A stretch of 5,118 bases of DNA from Candidatus Aminicenantota bacterium. Its GTDB lineage: Bacteria; Acidobacteriota; Aminicenantia; Aminicenantales; Saccharicenantaceae. A model generated the notes under the pieces. That model was not told where the DNA came from. It worked only from the letters and a program-made list of their open reading frames with translations, and made no database searches. How positions within the stretch are numbered: position 1 is the stretch's first letter; every line of letters starts with the position of its first letter. The position numbers and the translations under genes are program-made. This document shows positions 1-5,118 of this stretch, in pieces. The DNA lies in assembly GCA_011048485.1 (NCBI GenBank), contig DSDX01000392.1:1-5118 (forward strand), given 5' to 3'.

Positions 1-586
1 GGTCCAGGCCGTCGACACGGCTGAGGACGGTCTCGGGCAGATGGTATTTCGAGGGCGCCGGGTGATTGTGAAGGGCGACCTTGACGTTGTATTCCTTGAC
101 CAGCTGTTCAAGGAGGGTGAAATCGTCGTCGGCCGGCTCGCAGACGATGACCCGGATGCCCATCCTGCGGGCGAAATCGAAGACCCGGCGCATGCCGGCC
201 TCGGTCGTGCCGATGTCGACGACGCCGTAGCCGTACAGGGTGACGCCCGAGTCCTTCAGGGCCTCCTTGACGAACGCGATCTGGCCGTCGGTCATATCCT
301 CGCCGAAACGGGCCCCGGGGAACTCGGCGGCAAGGGCCTGGCCGGGGTAGGCCTCGAGGCCGGCGACCCCGAGCTCCTTGAGCTTGGCCAGCGTCTCGGC
401 GAAGGTGAACGCGCGGAACGTCCAGGCTTCCGAGGCCAAGGGAAAGGCCTTGATCCGGACGCTCCCGTAGTCTGTCTCGGCGACGGCCTTCCGGAGCTCC
501 GGCGAGATATGCCGGACCTGCGGGGACGCGCCGCAGGAGGCCGCGGCTAGGACCGCGAGGGCGAAGAGGGAGATCATGCGTTTCAT
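1..586 (-). CDS. Sugar phosphate isomerase/epimerase family protein (xylose isomerase-like TIM barrel), probable lipoprotein, 3' end outside the window
   Basis: Only the first 195 residues are visible; the frame is open to the left edge. The N-terminus is a signal sequence: basic MKRM, a hydrophobic stretch at about 5-16, then LAAASC with Cys18, which fits a permissive lipobox (Ala rather than Leu at -3). The mature part has the look of the xylose isomerase-like TIM-barrel superfamily: a first strand and helix around 45-75 (WTFRAFTFAETLAKLKELG), GLEAYPGQ at 76-83, a strand ending IVCEP near 146-151, and the strand motif VALHNHP at 170-176, whose His and Asn usually lie at the metal or substrate site. 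Family members isomerise, epimerise or cleave sugars and inositols; the substrate here cannot be read. The start at 586 is chosen because it gives MKR before the hydrophobic core and has AGGAGG 4 bases upstream; Met4 (577) is an alternative with 13-base spacing. It follows the oxidoreductase gene by 16 bases, so the two are almost certainly co-transcribed. Confidence 0.85.
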   Translation of the reverse strand, partial: MKRMISLFALAVLAAASCGASPQVRHISPELRKAVAETDYGSVRIKAFPLASEAWTFRAFTFAETLAKLKELGVAGLEAYPGQALAAEFPGARFGEDMTDGQIAFVKEALKDSGVTLYGYGVVDIGTTEAGMRRVFDFARRMGIRVIVCEPADDDFTLLEQLVKEYNVKVALHNHPAPSKYHLPETVLSRVDGLD

Positions 587-590
587 GGGA

Positions 591-596
591 CCTCCT
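591..596 (-). promoter_or_regulatory. Ribosome binding site of the TIM-barrel gene
   Basis: AGGAGG on the minus strand, 4 bases before the ATG at 586 and 13 before the in-frame ATG at 577. It occupies most of the 16-base gap after the oxidoreductase stop codon (TAG, 605-603). The spacing is short for the first ATG and long for the second; the basic MKR start of the signal peptide favours the first. Confidence 0.75.
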
Positions 597-602
597 GGGA
601 AG

Positions 603-1859
603 CTACCGGGCCTTCGGGTTCCATCGGCCCAAGGCCACGGGAGGGACATACGTCTCGAGCCCCTTGTTCGGGAAGGTCAGGGTCTTGCCGAGCTCGGCGC
701 TCCTGTAGGCGGCCATGAGCAGCTCGGCCACGGCGACGCCGTCCCCGAAATTCTCCTCCGGCCGCCGGCCCTCGCGGAACGACCGGACCATGTGGCGGTT
801 CTCTGCGGTGTAGCCGTACTCGACGGCTTCGTCGGCGACGACGGGCATGAGCCCGATCTCGGCGTTCTGCTTCTCGACCAGGTCCTCGCCGGCCTTGCCC
901 CGGACCTCGCGGCTGAAGAAGACCTTGAGGCCGGCGTCGAGGGAGTTGATCTGGAGCGCGTATTCGGGGCCGAGGAGCTCCATGCTCAGCCTCAGTCCGG
1001 CGCCGACATAGCACCAACTGGTCGTCGTCTCGACGACGAGCGTCCGGCCCTTCGCGTCCTTGTATTCGACGAGCGCGCGGGCGAAGTCCTCGGAGGGCCG
1101 CTTGAGGTAATCGGTCTTGCCTCCGCTCTTCCGGGCCAGGACGGCGGCGTACTTCGGCTCCTGCCACTTGAGGCAGTTCGTGTAAGCGGTCACGCTCACG
1201 GGGGTCAGGACGTCGCGGGGGGCGCCGGGCGGGGTCAGCATAAAGCGGGCTTCCTCGACCGAATGGCACATCATGTCGTTGAGAACCCCGCCCCCCTGGA
1301 GGGGGCCTTCCCAGAACCAGGGCATGTGCGGCCCGCTGTGCTCCTCGGCCGCCCGGGCCAGGTAGGGAGGCCCCGACAGAGCGGCTCCCCGGGCCCAGAC
1401 GATCTCCTTGCCTCGGACGACGGCGGGGGAGAAGACCTGGTTCTCGAGGTACCCGTCGAGGAGCCCGGCCTGGCGCGCCAGCTCGAACATCTTGCGGGCC
1501 TCCCGGACGTTGCGCCCGAGGGGCTTCTCGCAGGCGACCCCGACGAGCTCGGCCCGGCCTTTGACGACGGCGTGGCAGATCTCCTCCATGACCTCGCCGC
1601 GGGTGAAGTTCGGGGCGCAGATCCACAGGGCCCCGATGCGGGGATCGGCGGCCATGTCCGTGATCGTCGGGTACGGCTTGGCCCGGCCGACCCCAAGCGC
1701 CTTGGCCATCGCGCAGGCCTCCCGGGCCCGCTTCGCGTCCGGATCGAAGACGCCTAGAATGTCGGCGTCGCGGACGCCCACCCAGGACCGGATGTGGAAA
1801 CGGGCGATAAAGCCGCCGCCGATGAGCCCTACCCCGAGGGTCGCAGGTTTGTTGGACAT
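603..1859 (-). CDS. Gfo/Idh/MocA family NAD(P)-dependent oxidoreductase, complete (418 aa)
   Basis: The N-terminal Rossmann domain carries a dinucleotide-binding glycine motif, GLIGGGFIA, at residues 11-19, and FDPD at 38-41 closes the second strand; the acidic Asp39 there suggests NAD over NADP. The family hallmark EKP is at 111-113 (ACEKPLGRN). The C-terminal alpha/beta domain has GGGVLNDMMCHSVEEA at 189-204, supplying the Asp195 and His199 pair of the usual D-x-x-x-H catalytic motif. Length is slightly above the family norm (about 330-400), with extra residues in the C-terminal half. Members oxidise or reduce sugars, inositols and glycosides, often at C3; the exact substrate is unknown. 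No signal peptide is visible, so the enzyme should be cytoplasmic. The start at 1859 (MSNKPATLG) is supported by GGGAGG upstream and by starting just before the first Rossmann strand. The same frame stays open far upstream through the transporter gene, but those codons are non-coding shadow. It lies between the transporter and the exported TIM-barrel gene, which suggests sugar catabolism. Confidence 0.93.
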   Translation of the reverse strand: MSNKPATLGVGLIGGGFIARFHIRSWVGVRDADILGVFDPDAKRAREACAMAKALGVGRAKPYPTITDMAADPRIGALWICAPNFTRGEVMEEICHAVVKGRAELVGVACEKPLGRNVREARKMFELARQAGLLDGYLENQVFSPAVVRGKEIVWARGAALSGPPYLARAAEEHSGPHMPWFWEGPLQGGGVLNDMMCHSVEEARFMLTPPGAPRDVLTPVSVTAYTNCLKWQEPKYAAVLARKSGGKTDYLKRPSEDFARALVEYKDAKGRTLVVETTTSWCYVGAGLRLSMELLGPEYALQINSLDAGLKVFFSREVRGKAGEDLVEKQNAEIGLMPVVADEAVEYGYTAENRHMVRSFREGRRPEENFGDGVAVAELLMAAYRSAELGKTLTFPNKGLETYVPPVALGRWNPKAR

Positions 1860-1954
1860 GTTCAGGGACCTCCCGTCCGGGGAACGGCCGCTCGAGCGCG
1901 CCGTCCCCGAGGATTCGATCGGGACGGTCCCCGGGAGGGATCGCCCCCTCGTGA
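1860..1954 (-). other. 95-base GC-rich intergenic leader with potential hairpins
   Basis: This is the untranslated stretch between the transporter stop (TGA, 1957-1955) and the oxidoreductase start. On the transcribed strand, GGGGACGG at 1908-1901 can pair with CCGTTCCCC at 1887-1879 (one bulged base), enclosing the self-complementary CGCTCGAGCG. A second short inverted pair, GGGAC/GTCCC-like, lies at 1935-1921. No U-run follows either, so this is not a standard intrinsic terminator. It could stabilise or partly uncouple the downstream message, or simply reflect G+C richness. I see no small open frame with its own ribosome binding site in it. Confidence 0.35.
1869..1874 (-). promoter_or_regulatory. 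Ribosome binding site of the Gfo/Idh/MocA gene
   Basis: GGGAGG on the minus strand, 9 bases before the ATG at 1859. It fixes the start at MSNKPATLG rather than any of the upstream in-frame codons. It overlaps the sequence GGTCCC (1870-1865), which could pair with GGGACC at 1931-1926, so local RNA folding may affect its access. Confidence 0.75.
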
Positions 1955-3199
1955 TCAGACGGCCGCCTGCGGCGCCGCCTCGCGTTTCTCGCGGAAGAAA
2001 GCCACGAAAACGACCAGGCAGACGAGGGTCAGGACGGTCGGCACGAGGAAGGCGCCCCGCCAGTTGATCGTCCTGACCGCCTCCCCGGCCGCCGTCGTGG
2101 CCGTCGTCGTGAACAGGTCCTGGATCCAGCCGCAAAAGAGGCTGCCGACGAAGTTTCCGAAGCCCAGGATGATCGTCGCGATCAGGCCCTGGGCCGAGTG
2201 GCGGATGTCCTTGGGGGCGATCGAGTCGACATAGATGTAGGCGGCCGTGAAGAAGAAGACGTAGCAGAAGCCGTGCAGGGCCAGCGAGCCGATGACCAGC
2301 CACGAGGGCTGGCCGATGACGAAGATGATGTAGCGGATGGGCCAGGCCAGGATGCCCAGCGTCAGGGTCCGGCGCATGCCGAACGTCTTGAGGGCCCAGG
2401 AGAGCATGAAGGCCATGACGAAGATCTCGGCGAACTGGGCGATGGTCATGACCGCCCCGATCGATCTCTGGCTGACGCCGATCACGTCCGAGGTCAGGAA
2501 GGGCGACGTCAGGACGTAGTAGAACTGGAGCTCGGTGGCGACGACGAAGGAGATCACGGCGAAGACGAGGAAGTTCTTGTCCTTGAACATCTTCAAGGCC
2601 TCGAGGAAGGCCCAGGGCCTGGTCCCTTCCTTCTGCGGCGGCGTATGGGGCAGGAAGAACGACAGGGCCCCCATGACGAGGGAGAAGACGCCGGCCAGGA
2701 TGAGGACGTCGCCCTTCATGGCGATGCCTTCGGGGGACCTGGCCGCGAACCGCCAGCCCGTCAGGGCCCAGCCGGCGGCGATCCAGCCGATCGTGCCCCA
2801 GACCCGGATGGCCCCGAACTCCTTCTCGGAGCTCCGCAGGTTGACCATGGCGATCGAGTTCGTCAACGCCAGGGTGGGCGCGTAGACGAGGCAGTAGAGC
2901 AGCATGAGCCACATCATCGGGCCGAACGCGGTGATGTTGGCGATGAGGATGAGGATGATCCCCCCGACAAGCGAAAGGGCGGCGATGACTTTCTGGGTCG
3001 GGAACCAGCGGTCGGCGAACTGTCCTCCGAGGAAGGGCGAGACGATCGTGGCCAGCGGCAACAGGCTAAAGATGACGCCCAGCTGCGCGCCGGTGAAACC
3101 GAGATTGTTCTGGAGATAGGCCGACAGGACCGGCGCCCAGGAGCCCCAGATGGCGTATTCGAGGAACATCATGGCGCCGAGACGGGACTTGACACTCAT
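1955..3199 (-). CDS. MFS transporter of the nucleoside:H+ symporter (NupG/XapB-like) family, complete (414 aa)
   Basis: An inner-membrane carrier with about twelve hydrophobic segments (near residues 9-27, 40-60, 71-91, 95-118, 132-150, 164-183, 209-230, 245-267, 276-296, 300-325, 336-358 and 382-402) and 414 residues, close to E. coli NupG. It shares that family's landmarks: LEYAIWGSW at 13-21, YAPTLALTNSI at 106-116, IRVWGTIGWI at 131-140 in helix 5, FFLPHTP at 181-187 before the central loop, ATELQ at 221-225 in helix 7, AWPIRY at 285-290 and HSAQG at 334-338. Such proteins are proton-driven importers; classic members take nucleosides, but many relatives sit beside sugar enzymes with no nucleoside gene near, as here, so a sugar or glycoside cargo is likely. 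The start at 3199 (MSVKSRLG) has a strong doubled Shine-Dalgarno and fits NupG's N-terminus. A TTG at 3253 would add 18 polar residues but overlaps the likely promoter and is rejected. It probably leads the three-gene unit. Confidence 0.92.
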   Translation of the reverse strand: MSVKSRLGAMMFLEYAIWGSWAPVLSAYLQNNLGFTGAQLGVIFSLLPLATIVSPFLGGQFADRWFPTQKVIAALSLVGGIILILIANITAFGPMMWLMLLYCLVYAPTLALTNSIAMVNLRSSEKEFGAIRVWGTIGWIAAGWALTGWRFAARSPEGIAMKGDVLILAGVFSLVMGALSFFLPHTPPQKEGTRPWAFLEALKMFKDKNFLVFAVISFVVATELQFYYVLTSPFLTSDVIGVSQRSIGAVMTIAQFAEIFVMAFMLSWALKTFGMRRTLTLGILAWPIRYIIFVIGQPSWLVIGSLALHGFCYVFFFTAAYIYVDSIAPKDIRHSAQGLIATIILGFGNFVGSLFCGWIQDLFTTTATTAAGEAVRTINWRGAFLVPTVLTLVCLVVFVAFFREKREAAPQAAV

Positions 3200-3203
3200 G
3201 GCA

Positions 3204-3212
3204 CCTCCTCCT
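3204..3212 (-). promoter_or_regulatory. Ribosome binding site of the transporter gene (doubled)
   Basis: AGGAGGAGG on the minus strand, ending 4 bases before the ATG at 3199. The upstream copy of AGGAGG has 7-base spacing, which is near ideal. This decides the start at MSVKSRLG over the upstream in-frame TTG at 3253. Confidence 0.8.
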
Positions 3213-3223
3213 ACGGAAGACCT

Positions 3224-3253
3224 TACATACCCTAACTCTCTCGGGGTTGTCAA
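3224..3253 (-). promoter_or_regulatory. Probable sigma70-type promoter for the transporter-oxidoreductase-TIM barrel unit
   Basis: The minus strand carries a perfect TTGACA at 3253-3248 and, 18 bases on, TATGTA at 3229-3224, which keeps the TAT of the -10 consensus but is otherwise weak. This lies in the 59-base gap after the ligase stop (TGA, 3261-3259) and upstream of the transporter ribosome binding site. The gap is noticeably richer in A and T than the coding DNA around it. Transcription would start around 3217, giving a very short leader. No operator-like inverted repeat is apparent. Confidence 0.45.
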
Positions 3254-3258
3254 TGCGC

Positions 3259-5118
3259 TCAGGGCGCGTCCTCGAGCCGGCTGATGATGGTCCGGTTCTG
3301 GGGGTGGGCGATGTCCTTGGCCTCGGGCGTGAAGAGATGGTCGATCCGGGTCCGATAGAAATCGACGATGCGGCCGCGGACCATCTTGAGCGTCGAGTTG
3401 AGGAACCTGTTCTGCTCGGTGAAGCCCTCACCCAGAACGGCCACGGCGGCCGGGAGCCAGCGGACGGGGAACTGGCCGGCGTGACGGCCGCCCTCGCGAA
3501 AGGCCGCGATCTCGCTTTCGAGAAGGCGCAGGGCCGCCTCCTGTCCCTCCTGAGTCCGGGCGCTTAGGCCGCGTCCCTTGAGCCACCCGAGAAGGGCCTC
3601 CTTGTTCGGCACGATCAGGGCCACGGTGTAGGGCGACTGGTCGTTGTAGAGCATGATCTGATCGATGTAGGGCGAGGCCTCGGTCAGGGCCTCCTCGATC
3701 ATCTCCGGACTGTACTTCTCGCCGTCGCTCCCGATGAGCAGGCTCTTCATGCGCCCGAGGACATAGAGGTAGCCGTCGGCGTCGAGGTAGCCCAGGTCGC
3801 CCGTGTATAGCCAGCCGTCCCGGATCGTTTCTCGCGTCGCTTTTTCGTTCTTCCAGTAGCCGGCCATGACGTTCTCGCCCCGGACGACGATCTCGCCCGT
3901 TCGGCCGACCGGGAGTTCGGCGCCCATGTCGTCGCGGATCCGGAGCTCGAGACCGGGGGCCAACCGGCCCGAGGATCCGAGCTTGTGGGCCTTGAGGCTG
4001 TTGGCCGAGATGACCGGCGCGGCCTCGGTCAGGCCGTAGCCCTGGAACATCGGCAGGCCCAGGGCGTAGAAGAACCTCTGCATTTCGATGTCGAGGAGGG
4101 CCCCGCCGCCGACGAAGAACTCGAGCCGGCCGCCCAGGTTCTCGCGGACCTTGCTGAAGACAAGCTTGTCGTAGAGGGCGACCAGCGGCTTCTTCAGCTT
4201 CTTCAGGCCCCGGCCCCTGTTCCATCCCTCGCCGTTGTAGTCCATGGCCAGCCTCAGGGCCTTGGCGAAGAGGGCTTCCACCTTGGGGCCCTTGTCCCGG
4301 ACGCCCTTCTCGATGTTGCGGCGGAGACTCTTGGCCAGGGACGGAACGCTCAGGAGAAGGTGCGGCCGGGTCTCCTTGATGTTGCGGGGGATGTTTCGGA
4401 GCGTCTCGAGGGGCGTCCGGCCTGGCTCGACCGAGGCCATGGCCGCCCCGCTGGCCATCAGGCTGTAGATGCCGCAGGTGTGGGCGAAGGCGTGGTCCCA
4501 CGGGAGGATGAGAAGGGAGACGTAATGTTCGGGGCAATTTACGAGGCCCCTGGACTGCTCGATGTTGGCCGTGTAATTCCTGTGGGTCAAGACGATGCCT
4601 TTGGGATCGGCGGTCGTCCCCGAGGTGTAACAGATGTTGGCCGGGTCGCTTTCCTTGACGGCGGCGAGGGCCTCCGCGACCGCCGAGGGGTGGGAGGCCA
4701 GGAGATCGCGGCCCCGGCGTCCGAGCTCGGAGAAGGCGATCTCCTCGGGGCCCAGGTCATCGGCGTTGTCGAGAACCACGGTCAGGGCCAGCTCGGGAAG
4801 GTCGCGGCGGACCTGTCGGATCTTGCCGAGCTGGGATCTCGAAACGATGGCCATCCGGCATCCGGAATGGGCCAAACGGAACTTGAGGTCGTTGAGCTCC
4901 TCGACCTTGACCGAGATCGGAACGTTGATCGCTCCGGTCGAGAGGACGGCGAGCTCGGCCGTCACCCACTCCCGGCGGCCCTCCGCGATGAGAGCGACAC
5001 GGTCCCCCTTGCGGAGGCCCAGGCTCAGGAGCCCGGCCGCGGCCGCGGTGACGAGATCGCGCATGCGGGCGTAGGACGTTGGCGCGTATCGCCCGCCCTC
5101 CTTTTCCCAGATCAGGAC
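3259..5118 (-). CDS. Long-chain fatty acid-CoA ligase (AMP-forming), ANL superfamily, 5' end outside the window
   Basis: This enzyme activates fatty acids with ATP and CoA to acyl-CoA through an acyl-adenylate. Visible are 619 residues, starting mid-gene at the right edge: the frame is open to 5118 and its first residues, VLIWEKEGG..YAPTSYARMRDL, match the usual N-terminal region of the family, so the ATG at 5064 is internal. Numbering from the window edge, the ATP-binding P-loop YTSGTTADPKG is at 164-174, LPWDHAFAH near 205-213, the adenylate motif QGYGLTEAAP at 359-368, LYTGD at 437-441, the hinge GRMK at 455-458, GEKYSPEMIEEAL at 466-478, and the C-terminal STLK with the probable catalytic Lys at about 578. 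All key residues are present, so it should be active. Length and motif style fit the FAA1/FadD15-like group (COG1022) rather than short-chain acetyl-CoA synthetases. The C-terminus (TPEAKDIAHPQNR) is intact. It ends 59 bases before the transporter and has no evident functional link to it. Confidence 0.93.
   Translation of the reverse strand, partial: VLIWEKEGGRYAPTSYARMRDLVTAAAAGLLSLGLRKGDRVALIAEGRREWVTAELAVLSTGAINVPISVKVEELNDLKFRLAHSGCRMAIVSRSQLGKIRQVRRDLPELALTVVLDNADDLGPEEIAFSELGRRGRDLLASHPSAVAEALAAVKESDPANICYTSGTTADPKGIVLTHRNYTANIEQSRGLVNCPEHYVSLLILPWDHAFAHTCGIYSLMASGAAMASVEPGRTPLETLRNIPRNIKETRPHLLLSVPSLAKSLRRNIEKGVRDKGPKVEALFAKALRLAMDYNGEGWNRGRGLKKLKKPLVALYDKLVFSKVRENLGGRLEFFVGGGALLDIEMQRFFYALGLPMFQGYGLTEAAPVISANSLKAHKLGSSGRLAPGLELRIRDDMGAELPVGRTGEIVVRGENVMAGYWKNEKATRETIRDGWLYTGDLGYLDADGYLYVLGRMKSLLIGSDGEKYSPEMIEEALTEASPYIDQIMLYNDQSPYTVALIVPNKEALLGWLKGRGLSARTQEGQEAALRLLESEIAAFREGGRHAGQFPVRWLPAAVAVLGEGFTEQNRFLNSTLKMVRGRIVDFYRTRIDHLFTPEAKDIAHPQNRTIISRLEDAP

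Noticed and set aside
1022..1039. Perfect 7-bp inverted repeat, TCGTCGT/ACGACGA with a 4-base loop
   Set aside because: It lies inside the oxidoreductase gene and is explained by its Val-Val-Glu-Thr-Thr-Thr codons; nothing suggests an operator or terminator.
576..1757. A long plus-strand open frame (393 codons) opposite the oxidoreductase, and a similar one at 2198-3235 opposite the transporter
   Set aside because: Both are antisense shadows of well-supported genes in G+C-rich DNA with few stop codons; their translations are low-complexity, charged and Gly/Asp/Pro-rich, with no recognisable domain and no ribosome binding site.
1860..2912. In-frame upstream extension of the oxidoreductase to 2912, which would make a 769-residue fusion protein
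   Set aside because: The added part lies out of frame inside the transporter gene, translates to Arg/Gly/Pro-rich sequence without a domain, and the Rossmann fold plus Shine-Dalgarno place the start at 1859.
3200..3253. TTG start at 3253 giving the transporter 18 extra residues
   Set aside because: The TTG is part of the TTGACA promoter box, has no ribosome binding site, and the extension does not resemble NupG-type N-termini; the ATG at 3199 has a strong doubled Shine-Dalgarno.
3200..3258. Possible intrinsic terminator after the acyl-CoA ligase
   Set aside because: No stable stem followed by a U-run can be drawn in this 59-base gap on the minus strand.
5062..5064. ATG at 5064 as the start of the acyl-CoA ligase
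   Set aside because: The 18 codons before it are open to the window edge and match the conserved region that normally precedes this point in the family, so the true start is outside the window.

Overview
The window holds four genes, all on the minus strand, in G+C-rich DNA (roughly two thirds G+C by eye, with third codon positions almost always G or C). Each internal gene start has a strong Shine-Dalgarno sequence. The look is that of a free-living, high-GC bacterium. The combination of a Gfo/Idh/MocA oxidoreductase, an exported xylose-isomerase-like TIM-barrel protein and an NHS-type transporter is common in carbohydrate-scavenging phyla such as Acidobacteriota, Aminicenantes, Planctomycetes, Verrucomicrobia and Bacteroidota. 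The base composition and the style of the acyl-CoA ligase make Acidobacteriota or Aminicenantes my best guess, but this is weak inference, since no marker gene is present.

In order of transcription (right to left): (1) 5118-3259, an AMP-forming long-chain acyl-CoA synthetase that enters from beyond the right edge and lacks only its first few dozen residues; (2) 3199-1955, a complete 12-helix major facilitator transporter of the nucleoside:H+ symporter (NupG/XapB-like) type; (3) 1859-603, a complete Gfo/Idh/MocA NAD(P)-dependent oxidoreductase; (4) 586-1, the N-terminal 195 residues of a predicted lipoprotein or secreted sugar phosphate isomerase/epimerase-type TIM-barrel protein that runs off the left edge.

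The short gap between genes 1 and 2 (59 bases) contains a perfect TTGACA -35 box with a weaker -10, so genes 2-4 probably form their own transcription unit, separate from the ligase. Genes 3 and 4 are 16 bases apart and surely co-transcribed. Genes 2 and 3 are separated by a 95-base GC-rich leader that can fold into hairpins. The three-gene unit reads as a small carbohydrate module: a sugar-type substrate is processed outside the membrane and/or imported by the MFS protein, then oxidised and rearranged by the Gfo/Idh/MocA and TIM-barrel enzymes. A 3-keto-glycoside type chemistry is a reasonable hypothesis. The acyl-CoA ligase belongs to fatty acid activation and is probably an unrelated neighbour.

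I saw no RNA genes, mobile elements, CRISPR arrays, long repeats or broken genes. I found no convincing novel system; the most interesting part is the sugar module and its apparent split between compartments.
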